Shown: piece by piece, positions 1-8,991 of the stretch | How the letters are laid out: every line of letters begins with the position of its first letter | Position numbering within the stretch: position 1 is the first letter of the stretch | Origin: JBNLAN01 sp050302175 | GTDB taxonomy: Bacteria; Pseudomonadota; Zetaproteobacteria; Mariprofundales; Mariprofundaceae | Reading direction: 5' to 3' | NCBI GenBank assembly: GCA_050302175.1 | Contig: JBNLAN010000009.1 | Location: 103,392-167,391, forward strand | DNA length: 64,000 nt | The notes under the pieces: model-generated | Databases searched by the model: none | Told to the model about the DNA's origin: nothing | The model's input: only the letters and a program-made list of their open reading frames with translations | Translations under genes and position numbers: made by a program

Positions 1-2
1 TT

Positions 3-257
3 TTTGCCCCAATCCGCCCGCATTTGGAAAAGTATCATGCTTTTCTTTCAAAACATGGTCTCTCGCTCTTGCAAGGCGCACTCAAGTTTGTACTGCAAGC
101 TCCCGTTATTGACCATGTGATACTGGGTGTTTGCACCCGCAAGCAACTGGAGGAAATTGTTTTAGCGGAAAGCAGTATGCCTGTATCTTACCTGGACATG
201 TCCGAGTTTGCGCTAACTGATGAAAATTATATCAACCCGTCCAAATGGAAGGTTTAG
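3..257 (+). CDS. Aldo/keto reductase, C-terminal fragment (runs off the left edge)
   Basis: The reading frame is open from the first bases of the window, so only the C-terminal ~84 residues are visible. They carry the late-family pattern of an NAD(P)H-dependent aldo/keto reductase: a helix ending GLSLLQGALKFVL, then IDHVILGV and a helix starting KQLEEIV. These lines correspond to the last beta-alpha units of the (beta/alpha)8 barrel. The catalytic Asp-Tyr-Lys-His residues lie outside the window. The stop falls 10 bases before the next start, so it belongs to the same operon. Reductases of this family often sit in nonulosonic-acid and O-antigen clusters, where they reduce a sugar carbonyl. Family call is good; substrate is unknown. 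Confidence 0.75.
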   Translation, partial: FAPIRPHLEKYHAFLSKHGLSLLQGALKFVLQAPVIDHVILGVCTRKQLEEIVLAESSMPVSYLDMSEFALTDENYINPSKWKV

Positions 258-267
258 AGGAAATTAT

Positions 268-1551
268 ATGAGAATTGATCAATCTTTAGCTTTGCTGGAG
301 AGAGCCAAGAAGGTGATACCTTCGATGACCCAGACTTTTTCAAAAGGGCCGAACCAATGGGTTCGCGGTATTTCACCACATTACCTTACAAGAGGTGAGG
401 GCGCATGGGTCTGGGATGTTGACGGTAACCGCTATCTGGATTACCTGATGGCTCTGGGGCCGATCACACTTGGGTATGGGTGTTCGGAAGTGGATGAGGC
501 GGTGAAGGCGCAGGTATCCGACGGCGCCGTATTTAGCCAGATGCACCCTTTGGAAGTGGAGGTTGCTGAGCTTCTTGTTGATCTTATTCCTTGCGCTGAA
601 ATGGTTCGCTTTGCAAAGAACGGCTCGGACGTAACCACAGGTGCCGTTAGGGCAGCAAGAGCATATACCAAACGGGATCGTATTTTGTTCTGTGGCTACC
701 ACGGTTGGCATGACTGGTATATTGGAACGACCACGAGAAACAAAGGTGTTCCCGATGTGGTCAGTGCTTTATCAGATACGTTTACTTACAACGATCTGGA
801 TTCTCTGGAGGCACTCTTCAAACAGTATCCGGATGATGTTGCTGCAGTAATCATGGAACCCATTGGTGTTGAGATGCCCAAGAATGGTTTTCTTGAGGGA
901 GTGCGAGATATCTGCACCCGGCATGGGGCGCTTCTGATTTTCGATGAAATCGTAAATGGATTCCGTGTCAGGCTTGGTGGGGGGCATGAATATTTTGGCG
1001 TCATGCCAGATATGGCCTGTTTCGGTAAAGGTATGGCCAATGGCTTACCGCTTTCCGCTGTCGTTGGGCGTAAAGCGGTGATGCAGGAGTTCGACGAAAT
1101 CTTTTTCTCCGGAACATTTGGCGGCGAGGTGTTATCTCTGGCCTCTTGTAAGGCAACAGTTGAATTTATGAAAAGGGAGCCGGTGATCGAGCATCTCTGG
1201 AAAGCTGGCGAAGAGCTTTCAGGAATCATTCAAGGTCACGTTGAAAAATTGGATATCGGTAAGGATGCATTGTTGCTTGGGTTGCCGGTTCGGTCGGTTT
1301 TGGCTTTTCCACATAAAGATGAAAAACAGAGCTATATGATGCGTACGTACATTATGCAGGAGTGTGTGAAACGCGGGCTGCTCTATTTCTGCAGTCATAT
1401 ACCGTGCTATGCCCATAAGGAAGAGGAGCTGGCATTCACCAGAGGTGTCCTGGATGAGGTGTTCCCTCTCGTCGCTGAAGCCATTCATAACGGGGACGTG
1501 GAGAAACGTCTGGAAGGTAAATGTGTGGAAGCTATTTTCAGGAAGGCGTGA
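268..1551 (+). CDS. Class III PLP aminotransferase, glutamate-1-semialdehyde aminomutase-like
   Basis: A 427-residue PLP-dependent enzyme of the class III aminotransferase family. Visible family signatures are NGSDVTTGAVRAAR, the YHGWHDWY block, the cofactor-binding Asp in IFDEIVNGFR (about residue 226) and the Schiff-base lysine in CFGKGMANG (about residue 254). The start is placed at the ATG preceded by an AGAGGAAAT ribosome site; an upstream in-frame start would overlap the previous gene. It is unlikely to be the haem-pathway HemL because it sits in a sugar operon between an aldo/keto reductase and a PseG-like hydrolase. A role in transaminating a sugar or side-chain precursor of the surface glycan is inferred. 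Confidence 0.8.
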   Translation: MRIDQSLALLERAKKVIPSMTQTFSKGPNQWVRGISPHYLTRGEGAWVWDVDGNRYLDYLMALGPITLGYGCSEVDEAVKAQVSDGAVFSQMHPLEVEVAELLVDLIPCAEMVRFAKNGSDVTTGAVRAARAYTKRDRILFCGYHGWHDWYIGTTTRNKGVPDVVSALSDTFTYNDLDSLEALFKQYPDDVAAVIMEPIGVEMPKNGFLEGVRDICTRHGALLIFDEIVNGFRVRLGGGHEYFGVMPDMACFGKGMANGLPLSAVVGRKAVMQEFDEIFFSGTFGGEVLSLASCKATVEFMKREPVIEHLWKAGEELSGIIQGHVEKLDIGKDALLLGLPVRSVLAFPHKDEKQSYMMRTYIMQECVKRGLLYFCSHIPCYAHKEEELAFTRGVLDEVFPLVAEAIHNGDVEKRLEGKCVEAIFRKA

Positions 1552-2619
1552 TTGAAAGTTCTGACTGTATTTGATGCCGGAGTTGGAGTTGGGGCCGGGC
1601 ATCAGAAGCGCTGCCAGATTCTAGCAAAGGAATTAGAGAAGGAGGGTGTGGAAACGCTACTGATTGCTGGCGGAGGATTACAGCAGGCGGGGATGGCAGT
1701 TACGATGACTCCGGGAAAAACGTTTGTTTGCTTCGCTATGGAATTTGTCCGTGATTTTGCCGTGCAGAACGAGTGTCAGCTGGTGCTTTTTGATGTAGTA
1801 CATCAGCAGACCCATAAGGCGCTTCGAGATTTCACAGTTGGGGTGCAGGCTATGTCGGCTGACGGGCTACTTGTCGGCCTGATTGACTCCTTTGGTGCCG
1901 AATCTTTGCGAACGTGCTTACCGGAATTACATTGGGATGTCATTATTGCTCCCTATGTCGGGGAGGAAGATGACGATAGTGGCGTTGGGTTAAAGTTGTT
2001 CGGACCCGGTTATTTCCCGCTTGACCTGGATATTGCGGAAATGCGTCCGCGGCAGTTGCGAGACCCTGCAACGCGAGTGCTGATTACGCTGGGAGGCAGC
2101 GACCCCAGTCGGACGAGCCTGAAAAGCATACGAGCTCTGCAAAGTCTTGATGTTCGGGGATTGGAAATCCGTTGTGTAGTCGGTCCATATTTCGATGAGT
2201 CATTGCAGCAGGAACTGGCGCAATCCGTAGCTGAGGACGATCGATTTAAGCTGGTGCATTCACCTCCGGATTTAACTAGCTACTTTAAATGGTGCGATGT
2301 TGCTATATCAGCTTCTGGGCTGACCAAATACGAGTTGGCGGCAGCTGGAGTGCCAGCAATTCTTATCTCTTTGAACAAGTTGCATCATGAGATTAACAAA
2401 ATATTTATGCGAGCTGGATCAGCAATTGATATTGGTATTGCAGATGAGGTTGACGATGTGCGTATTGCCGACGCGATGAAGCGTCTGCTGGGGAATTTCG
2501 GGTTGCGTAAAATGTTGTCATCAAATGGGCAGCGCTTGGTGGACGGACAAGGTCTTGCATGTATAGTTTCGAGCCTGATTCGATTGATGGGCAATCAGAT
2601 GAAAATGGAGAATATGTGA
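1552..2619 (+). CDS. pseG: PseG-like UDP-sugar hydrolase
   Basis: A 355-residue GT-B-fold protein like PseG, which removes UDP from UDP-2,4-diacetamido-2,4,6-trideoxy-beta-L-altrose in pseudaminic acid synthesis. The N-terminus DAGVGVGAGHQKRC matches the family glycine-rich loop, and His17 falls where PseG has its catalytic histidine. The C-terminal half has ITLGGSDPS and the nucleotide-binding block SASGLTKYELAAAGVP followed by HHEINKIF. It starts with TTG directly after the upstream stop, so translational coupling is likely. PseG proteins are usually shorter (about 270-340 residues), so this one is at the long end. The exact sugar cannot be read from sequence. Confidence 0.75.
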   Translation: MKVLTVFDAGVGVGAGHQKRCQILAKELEKEGVETLLIAGGGLQQAGMAVTMTPGKTFVCFAMEFVRDFAVQNECQLVLFDVVHQQTHKALRDFTVGVQAMSADGLLVGLIDSFGAESLRTCLPELHWDVIIAPYVGEEDDDSGVGLKLFGPGYFPLDLDIAEMRPRQLRDPATRVLITLGGSDPSRTSLKSIRALQSLDVRGLEIRCVVGPYFDESLQQELAQSVAEDDRFKLVHSPPDLTSYFKWCDVAISASGLTKYELAAAGVPAILISLNKLHHEINKIFMRAGSAIDIGIADEVDDVRIADAMKRLLGNFGLRKMLSSNGQRLVDGQGLACIVSSLIRLMGNQMKMENM

Positions 2620-3656
2620 TGAAGAAATATGCCTTATCTGAATATAAGTGTCCCGCCGGGAAAGGGAAACTTGTGCTGGAGGCGGCGGGTTCTTCTGACG
2701 TCGAAATTCGAGAAGGGATATTAAAGTCTGAAGGAGGTCTGCAGTTTCCGATCCGGGAAGGTATCCCTGACTTTACTTACCCTGAGACGTTAGTGGGTTC
2801 CGATGCCAAATTTCGCGAAGACTATGATCGCATGGCGGATGAGATATATGACAACTCCATGGACTGGCTGTTCGATCTGTTTTACGTCGAGGAAACTGAT
2901 ATTCGCGAAAAAATGATCGATCTTCTTGAACTTCGTCCTGGTTTCAGGGTTCTGGAGATCGGTTGTGGTACAGGTCGAGATTCGGTACATATAGCTCGAC
3001 GCTTGAACTCAGGGCAGTTCTTTGCACAGGATCTTTCTGCGGGAATGCTTGGGAAGTGCCGTGAACGAATGGAAGCTGATGATGGGATTTCCAATAGCGA
3101 TTTGGATATCGAATATTTTATTGGCAATGCATCATATCTGCCTTTTCCGGACAACTATTTTGATGCGGTGTTTCACTTTGGCGGACTTAATGAGTTTACA
3201 GAAGGTAAAAAGGCACTGGAAGAGATCAGTCGCGTAGTGCGGACTGGTGGTAAGGTGGTTGTAGGAGATGAGTCTGTTGCTCCATGGCTACGTGAGCGTG
3301 AATATGGGAAACTGCTGATCAATAATAATGCTTTGTGGGGGCACCATGTACCACTGGAGATACTCCCTGAAGATGCCTGGAACGTATGCCTGCGCTGGGT
3401 TCTCGGCAATGCATTTTATGTGATTGATTACGAAGTTGGAGATGGGTTGCCGCCGGCAAATTTTGATCTGATGCACAAGAGTCCCCGGGGAGGAAGCTGC
3501 AATACGCGTTATTTTGGTCAACTTGAAGGGGTAACTCCTGAGGCCAAAGCGCTGGCTTGGGATGCAGCTCAGCACTCCGGGAAAAGCATGCACGAATGGC
3601 TAGAAAATACTGTTCGTCAGGCTGCTCAGTTGGAATTGAAAGATAAAGCTAATTAA
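2619..3656 (+). CDS. SAM-dependent methyltransferase with Trm112-like N-terminus
   Basis: A 345-residue class I methyltransferase. The first ~55 residues (SEYKCPAGKGKL, then FPIREGIPDF) look like the small Trm112-like domain fused to many bacterial methyltransferases, but without a full set of zinc cysteines. SAM motif I, VLEIGCGTGRD, is at about residues 111-121, and a post-motif region with SRVVRTGGKVVVGDE follows. Its ATG overlaps the upstream stop codon (TGATG). Position within the nonulosonic-acid operon suggests it methylates the sugar or its substituent; the substrate is inferred only from context. Confidence 0.75.
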   Translation: MKKYALSEYKCPAGKGKLVLEAAGSSDVEIREGILKSEGGLQFPIREGIPDFTYPETLVGSDAKFREDYDRMADEIYDNSMDWLFDLFYVEETDIREKMIDLLELRPGFRVLEIGCGTGRDSVHIARRLNSGQFFAQDLSAGMLGKCRERMEADDGISNSDLDIEYFIGNASYLPFPDNYFDAVFHFGGLNEFTEGKKALEEISRVVRTGGKVVVGDESVAPWLREREYGKLLINNNALWGHHVPLEILPEDAWNVCLRWVLGNAFYVIDYEVGDGLPPANFDLMHKSPRGGSCNTRYFGQLEGVTPEAKALAWDAAQHSGKSMHEWLENTVRQAAQLELKDKAN

Positions 3657-3683
3657 TATTGAAAGGATTCTGGAGAGGATGTG

Positions 3684-4379
3684 ATGAGTAATTCAGAGGT
3701 ATTGCCACCACAGGCAGGAGAGTGGGCTGACTTTGCAGTCGAACGTAGCAACACCAATTATCCGAAGTGGCCTAATGAGGTGATGGTCAAAATGATCTTT
3801 GGCAGCTATCTGGGTGAGTCGATTAAACCGCAGCCAAATGGTAAGGTGCTGGATGTTGGCTGTGGGTTTGGCAACAATCTGCGACCGTTTCTTGATATGG
3901 GATGTGAATGCCACGGTATTGAAATACATCCGGATATGGTCAAGGTCGCTAATGAGGTGATTTCCGGGTGGGGATATGAAGCCAATGTGCAGACAGGTTC
4001 TAATCGCGCCCTGCCCTACGAAGACAATAGCTTTGATCTGTTGATCTCTATCAATGCTCTCCATTATGAAGGCAGCGAAGAGAATATTGAAGCGGCTCTG
4101 CACGAGTTCCACCGTGTGCTAAAGCCGGGTGGAGGACTCTATATTTCCACTGTTGGTCCTGAGCACGAGATTTTCCAGCGAGCCCGGCCACTTGGGCATC
4201 ATCGTTACAGGGTTCAGGACTGGGACTTTAGAGACGGGCAGGAGTTTTTCTTTTTCGATAATGAAAACTATCTGAAGCTTTACTGCGAGAAACATTTCCC
4301 TCATGTCGAAGTAGGAAAGGTTGTTGAAAACCTGATGACACTTCAGGTTGGTTTCCTGACTGCTGCCTGTAAAAAATAG
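3684..4379 (+). CDS. SAM-dependent methyltransferase
   Basis: A 231-residue class I methyltransferase with motif I VLDVGCGFGNN at about residues 55-65, an acidic ribose-binding position in CHGIEIHPD, and the methyltransferase-11 type block FDLLISINALHY followed by HRVLKPGGGLYIST. The start chosen is the ATG five bases after a GGAGAGG ribosome site; the GTG just before it would leave only two bases. It is the second methyltransferase in this operon and is not a copy of the first. It could methylate an O- or N-position of the nonulosonic sugar. Confidence 0.75.
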   Translation: MSNSEVLPPQAGEWADFAVERSNTNYPKWPNEVMVKMIFGSYLGESIKPQPNGKVLDVGCGFGNNLRPFLDMGCECHGIEIHPDMVKVANEVISGWGYEANVQTGSNRALPYEDNSFDLLISINALHYEGSEENIEAALHEFHRVLKPGGGLYISTVGPEHEIFQRARPLGHHRYRVQDWDFRDGQEFFFFDNENYLKLYCEKHFPHVEVGKVVENLMTLQVGFLTAACKK

Positions 4380-4383
4380 CTGT

Positions 4384-5109
4384 ATGAAAGTTGCGATCAT
4401 GCAGCCAACCTGGCTGCCATGGCTGGGCTATTTCGACCTTATCGATCAGGCTGACAGGTTTGTTTTTCTTGATACTGTACAGTTTGAGAAGCAGACGTGG
4501 CAGCAACGTAACAGGCTTAAAAGTTCTGGTGGATTGGGATGGATAACCGTTCCGGTTTTTATAAAAGGCCAGTTTGGGCAGTCTATTGCAGATGTGCAGA
4601 TTGATCGCAGGAAGTTTCCTTCCAAGCACCTCCGCACGATTCGGCAGAATTACTCTAGGGCAGTCTATTTCAATGAATATATTGACGAGTTTTCAGATTT
4701 GCTTGAAGAAGGTGACTGGCACTCCCTTTGCGAGCTGAATATTGCTGTCATTGACTGGTTGTGTGAAAAGTTTGGGATAGAGACAGAACTTCTGCGAGCT
4801 TCGCAAATGAAAGCGAACGGGAAAAGAAGTGAGCGCCTTGTAAGTATTTTGAATGAATTTGGCTCCAATGACTACCTCTCACCTATGGGGTCTCTGGAAT
4901 ATCTGCAGGAGGATCGTGAACTGTTTGAAAAGAGCAGAGTATCGATCAGCTTTCAGAATTACGTTCATCCTGAGTATCAGCAGTTATATCCACCTTTTCT
5001 GGCTGGAGCATCAGCCCTTGATTTGCTGTTCAATGAAGGATTAAACAGCTTACAGATTATTCGCTCCGGACGTGATTTGCCAATTCCTGCCGCTGAGTTG
5101 ATGGATTGA
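4384..5109 (+). CDS. WbqC-like family protein
   Basis: A 241-residue protein of the WbqC family, recognisable by the N-terminal AIMQPTWLPWLGYFDLI followed by FVFLDTVQFEKQTWQQRNRL and WITVPV. WbqC-like proteins occur in O-antigen and nonulosonic-acid clusters; the family has been linked to modification of amino-sugar biosynthesis but its reaction is poorly defined. The gene begins four bases after the previous stop and ends four bases before the PseI-like gene, so it is firmly within the operon. The C-terminal segment YQQLYPPFLAGASALDLLFNEG is also typical of the family. Confidence 0.75.
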   Translation: MKVAIMQPTWLPWLGYFDLIDQADRFVFLDTVQFEKQTWQQRNRLKSSGGLGWITVPVFIKGQFGQSIADVQIDRRKFPSKHLRTIRQNYSRAVYFNEYIDEFSDLLEEGDWHSLCELNIAVIDWLCEKFGIETELLRASQMKANGKRSERLVSILNEFGSNDYLSPMGSLEYLQEDRELFEKSRVSISFQNYVHPEYQQLYPPFLAGASALDLLFNEGLNSLQIIRSGRDLPIPAAELMD

Positions 5110-5113
5110 ACGC

Positions 5114-6151
5114 ATGAAAATTGGTCAGCACACAATTGGCAAAGACTCTCCCTGCTACATTATCGCCGAGCTTTCCGGCAATCATAACCAGAGTTTTGAG
5201 CGTGCCGTGGAGTTGGTCTACGCTGCCAGAGAGGCAGGTGCCAATGCGATCAAGCTGCAGACCTATACACCCGATACCATTACCATCAATTGCGATAGTG
5301 ATCTGTTTAGGTTAAAGGGGACCCTTTGGGAAGGACAGACTCTTTATGATATCTATCAAAGTGCTTATACCCCGTGGGAGTGGCAGCCAAAACTTAAGCT
5401 CATTGCCAATGAGTTGGGAATGGACTGTTTTTCATCGCCGTTTGACTTTTCTTCTGTGGATTTCCTGGAGGAGATGGGTGTCCCAGCATACAAGATTGCC
5501 TCATCTGAACTGATTGATGTACCTCTTCTGAATAAAGTTGCAGCTACAGGTAAGCCGGTTATTATTTCTACAGGCATGGCAACGCAGAAGGAGATTGAGG
5601 AGGCGTTGGCTTGTTTCAGGCGTGTCGGAGTTGAAGATTTGGTACTGCTGAAATGTACAAGTGCCTACCCGGCTAATCCTGCGGATATGAATTTAAGGAC
5701 AATTCCGGATATGGCGAACATCTTTGGCACACTAGTTGGTTTGTCTGACCATTCGCTGGGTATTGAAGCTCCTGTAGCTTCTGTGGCACTCGGAGCAGTT
5801 GTTATAGAGAAGCATATGACACTGCGTCGTGCTGATGGCGGGCCGGATGCAGCCTTTTCACTTGAACCCGAGGAGTTCCGGGCTATGGTGGATGCAGTGC
5901 GGATAACCGAGCAGGTGCTGGGCTCGATACGCTATGGAGCGACAGAGGCTGAAAGTATCGCTGTTGAGTGTCGTCGTTCCCTGTTTGCAGTTGCCGATAT
6001 CCAAGAGGGTGAAAAGCTGACGGAAGAAAATGTCCGAAGCATTCGTCCTGGTTACGGCCTGCCTCCTTCCGATTACACTGAGGTAATCGGTCGTAAGGCG
6101 GGCTGTTTCATTAAGCGTGGCACCCCACTAGCCTGGGAATTGATTGATTAA
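5114..6151 (+). CDS. pseI: Pseudaminic acid synthase-like (NeuB family)
   Basis: A 345-residue NeuB-family synthase that condenses a six-carbon diacetamido sugar with phosphoenolpyruvate to give a nine-carbon nonulosonic acid. The barrel domain shows IAELSGNHNQS, ANAIKLQTYTPDT, KIASSEL, STGMAT, LLKCTSAYP and GLSDHSLG in family order. The block GGPDAAFSLEPEEF is the form seen in pseudaminic rather than neuraminic synthases. A C-terminal SAF (antifreeze-like) domain covers about residues 287-345 and ends in RKAGCFIKRGTPL. Together with the PseG-like and PseF-like genes nearby, it defines the pathway. The stereochemistry of the product is inferred from similarity. Confidence 0.85.
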   Translation: MKIGQHTIGKDSPCYIIAELSGNHNQSFERAVELVYAAREAGANAIKLQTYTPDTITINCDSDLFRLKGTLWEGQTLYDIYQSAYTPWEWQPKLKLIANELGMDCFSSPFDFSSVDFLEEMGVPAYKIASSELIDVPLLNKVAATGKPVIISTGMATQKEIEEALACFRRVGVEDLVLLKCTSAYPANPADMNLRTIPDMANIFGTLVGLSDHSLGIEAPVASVALGAVVIEKHMTLRRADGGPDAAFSLEPEEFRAMVDAVRITEQVLGSIRYGATEAESIAVECRRSLFAVADIQEGEKLTEENVRSIRPGYGLPPSDYTEVIGRKAGCFIKRGTPLAWELID

Positions 6152-6152
6152 T

Positions 6153-7274
6153 ATGTCAGCGGCAGATGGCGAAACTCTTCTAAAGGCTTGTGAATCGGCT
6201 CTTTCCGGTTTTTACGATGTGGATCATGCAGTGCTGACCGGTAACGGTACTGTAGCACTTTCTATCGCTTATAGGCTGATGCCCGAGGGGCGCAGTAAAG
6301 TACTTCTTCCTTCGGTCGTTTGTCCCAATCTCATTTATGCGGCCCAGTATGCAGAGAAAGAAGTGGCATTTGCGGATGTGCTTGCAGATGATGCGACGAT
6401 CGATCCGGATGCTGTAGCGCATGTACTGGCAGATGGTCCTGATATCGGGGTGGTCGTCGCGGTACACCTATATGGGCATGCTGCACGCATGGATGCTCTC
6501 AGGGATATTTGCAGGGAGCATAACGTCCTGCTAATCGAAGATGTCGCTCAGGCAATGGGAGGGCGGGATGCCAAGGGGCGCCTTTTAGGTACAATGGGGG
6601 ATTGTGCCGTTGCCTCTTTTGGACATACAAAAATTTTAGAGACCGGTGGTGGTGGAGCAATTATAACCGGCAAAGAATCGCTTGCACGAAAAGCAACTGA
6701 AATTGCAACTGAAATAGGGCCTGAAAAATCGGGGTTGGAGCATCTTCATGCTTGTTACCGGCGACTCTTTTATGCGATCTGGCATTCCGGTCAGGAGGAT
6801 GCCCGTTTTTACCGGATGTTCGAAGGATTTGGTGCTTACTTTGCAGATATGTATCTCTACCGGATGGAGCCTGAATTGGCGGGTCAAATCGTGGCAGCTA
6901 TGGATGAATTGCCCGAGCTGATTGATCACCGTCGAAAGCTGGGGTCTCTCTATACACATGCGTTGGAGCAGTTGCCCGGTGTGAAATTGTTTTCAGTTAC
7001 GGATGGTATTGTGCCTTGGCGTTTCTCTTTTTTGGTCGATGCCGAAAACCGGGATGCGCTACTGGAACATATCCGGAATGCCGACTTCGATGCCTCGTCT
7101 TGGTATCCATGCGTTGCCAACTGGTTCACTCCGGCATCCGGATCTGGGGAGCGCTACCCTGTTGGCAGCCGAATCGAGAAGGAAATTATCAATCTCTGGG
7201 TAGATCCGACCTATTCAATTGTTAGAGTCGAAGCGCTAGTGGCAACTATCCGGGAATATTACGAGGCAGCTTGA
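6153..7274 (+). CDS. DegT/DnrJ/EryC1-type sugar aminotransferase
   Basis: A 373-residue PLP-dependent aminotransferase of the DegT/DnrJ/EryC1/StrS family. Key blocks are LTGNGTVALSIAY, VLLPSVVCPN, the cofactor-stacking segment LIEDVAQAMGG and the Schiff-base lysine in SFGHTKILETGGGG (about residue 160). The start is the ATG immediately after the synthase stop; a TTG upstream would overlap it. Such enzymes put an amino group on a keto-sugar. The C-terminal part has an unusual insertion of Tyr/Phe-rich sequence (about residues 205-235). It could provide an extra amino group on the nonulosonic sugar or a different sugar of the glycan. Confidence 0.75.
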   Translation: MSAADGETLLKACESALSGFYDVDHAVLTGNGTVALSIAYRLMPEGRSKVLLPSVVCPNLIYAAQYAEKEVAFADVLADDATIDPDAVAHVLADGPDIGVVVAVHLYGHAARMDALRDICREHNVLLIEDVAQAMGGRDAKGRLLGTMGDCAVASFGHTKILETGGGGAIITGKESLARKATEIATEIGPEKSGLEHLHACYRRLFYAIWHSGQEDARFYRMFEGFGAYFADMYLYRMEPELAGQIVAAMDELPELIDHRRKLGSLYTHALEQLPGVKLFSVTDGIVPWRFSFLVDAENRDALLEHIRNADFDASSWYPCVANWFTPASGSGERYPVGSRIEKEIINLWVDPTYSIVRVEALVATIREYYEAA

Positions 7275-7385
7275 CCGTTGTTGGCCTGCCGAATACGACT
7301 GGGCGTGGTATGATTGGATGTCATACTACCCTGGCGCCTAAAGATTCCTTTGGTCATACTATGGTACGAGAGGAGGAGAAGTCTG

Positions 7386-8048
7386 ATGAGTAAAATCGTT
7401 TTGTTCGGGTGTGGCCAGATGGCAGAGATCGCCCATGTGTTTATCGAACATGATACTGACCATGAAGTTGTGGCATTTTGTGTTGACCGCGAGCATATTC
7501 AGGAGAAGGAATTTCGCGGTCTTCCCGTCGTGGCTTTTGAAGAGGTGGAGCAACGCTATCCGCCATCCGACCATCAGATGTTTATCTTGCTCGGTGCCAG
7601 GGAGACCAACCGCCTGCGCGAGAGGAAATACAATGAAGCTAAAAGCAAAGGGTATTCCTTCATCAGCTACGTTAGCTCCAAAGCGACTATTTGCCCCGAG
7701 AGCCATATTGGCGAAAACTGTTTGATTCTGGAAAATAACGTGATTCAGCCTTTTGCGAGTATCGGCGATAACTGCGTTTTATGGAGCGGCAATCACATCG
7801 GACACCACAGTTCAATCCGTGATCACTGCTATCTCGCTTCCCACATTGTGGTTTCCGGTCGAGTGACGGTACACCCGTATTGCTATCTGGGCGTTAACGC
7901 CACCATTCGAGACGGTATCGAGATCGCACCGAGTACCGTGGTCGGGGCAGGGGCTTTGATTATGAAACCAACTGAAGAGGGTGCAGTTTATATGGGCCTG
8001 CCAGGGCGTAAAGCACCTATGAAACACACAGACGTTGATTTGCCTTGA
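7386..8048 (+). CDS. NeuD/PglD-type sugar O- or N-acyltransferase
   Basis: A 220-residue acyltransferase of the NeuD/PglD type. The N-terminal Rossmann-like domain starts IVLFGCGQMAEIAHVF, and left-handed beta-helix hexapeptide repeats run from about residue 95 to 200 (for example IGENCLILENNVIQPF and IGDNCVLWSGNHIGHHSSI). The His in GHHSS fits the catalytic position of this family. The start is the ATG after a strong GAGGAGGAG ribosome site. A 111-base spacer separates it from the upstream aminotransferase, the largest gap so far in this operon. Likely acetylates an amino or hydroxyl group of the operon's sugar. Confidence 0.75.
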   Translation: MSKIVLFGCGQMAEIAHVFIEHDTDHEVVAFCVDREHIQEKEFRGLPVVAFEEVEQRYPPSDHQMFILLGARETNRLRERKYNEAKSKGYSFISYVSSKATICPESHIGENCLILENNVIQPFASIGDNCVLWSGNHIGHHSSIRDHCYLASHIVVSGRVTVHPYCYLGVNATIRDGIEIAPSTVVGAGALIMKPTEEGAVYMGLPGRKAPMKHTDVDLP

Positions 8049-8064
8049 TGGGATTATTGAAAAA

Positions 8065-8991
8065 ATGAAATGGAAAAAACTTGGTAGAATATTCAATCCT
8101 GAGGCGATGTCAGTCGACTGGGTGAGGCGTCATGGCATGTTGCCGATTGCAGATCATATTCGAGACGATTTATTTCGTGTCTATTTTTGCAGCAGGGATG
8201 AAGAAGGGCGCTCTATGGTTGGATATATCGAGATTGATATTCGTGATCCCCATAATATCCTGAAAGTGAGCGAAGAACCGGTGTTTCGTTTCGGGCCGCT
8301 AGGACACTTTGATGATAATGGCGTATCGCCTTCATCTATTGTCAATGTCGATGGTCGAAAATACTTGTATTACATCGGATGGAAGCCTCGAAGTACTACC
8401 CGGTTTGGTTTGATCGGAGGGCTTACTATAAGTGACGATGGCGGAGAAAATTTCCAACGGGTCTCTAACGCTCCAATTCTCCGGTGTACTGATAAAGAGC
8501 CTGTGACAATTTTGACCGCGCCGTTCGTGATTCGAGATGATGGTTTATGGCGCATGTGGTATGTATCGGGCGTCAAGTGGATTAATCCGGATCTGCCTGT
8601 TTACAACATCAAACATGCAAGTTCCGATGATGGGGTGAATTGGGAACAGAGTGGCGTAGTCTGTATCGACAACCGTGATGATGAGACATCGCTAGCCAGA
8701 CCATGTGTCCTGAAAGAGGATGGTATTTATAAAATGTGGTATTCCTACAAATATAAGGGAAACCCTTACCGAATCGGTTATGCAGAGTCGGAAGATGGTA
8801 TTGCGTGGGAACGTAAGGATGACGATGCCGGAATTGACGTATCAGAGAGCGGGTGGGACTCAGAGATGGTTGAGTATGCATATGTATTTAATCACAAAGG
8901 CGAGAAATATATGCTGTATAATGGCAACGGCTATGGAAAGAACGGCTTTGGTCTTGCTGTTCTTGAAAGTAGTGTAGGAGAGTCAAGGTGA
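8065..8991 (+). CDS. Five-bladed beta-propeller protein, glycosidase-like
   Basis: A 308-residue protein with the repeated Trp/Asp-rich strands of a five-bladed beta-propeller as in GH43/GH32/GH130-type glycosidases: WRMWYVSG, IKHASSDDGVNWE, YKMWYSYKYKG, IGYAESEDGIAWERK and EKYMLYNGNGYG. No signal peptide is visible, so it is probably cytoplasmic. The chosen ATG gives MKWKKLGRIFNPE; longer starts overlap the previous gene. Proteins of this kind are found in O-antigen and nonulosonic-acid clusters without assigned function. It overlaps the next gene by four bases, consistent with co-translation. Fold is well supported, activity is not. Confidence 0.65.
   Translation: MKWKKLGRIFNPEAMSVDWVRRHGMLPIADHIRDDLFRVYFCSRDEEGRSMVGYIEIDIRDPHNILKVSEEPVFRFGPLGHFDDNGVSPSSIVNVDGRKYLYYIGWKPRSTTRFGLIGGLTISDDGGENFQRVSNAPILRCTDKEPVTILTAPFVIRDDGLWRMWYVSGVKWINPDLPVYNIKHASSDDGVNWEQSGVVCIDNRDDETSLARPCVLKEDGIYKMWYSYKYKGNPYRIGYAESEDGIAWERKDDDAGIDVSESGWDSEMVEYAYVFNHKGEKYMLYNGNGYGKNGFGLAVLESSVGESR

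Noticed and set aside
6688..6717. Tandem 15-base-like repeat coding Ala-Thr-Glu-Ile twice
   Set aside because: Only two short copies within an ordinary helix; no sign of variability.
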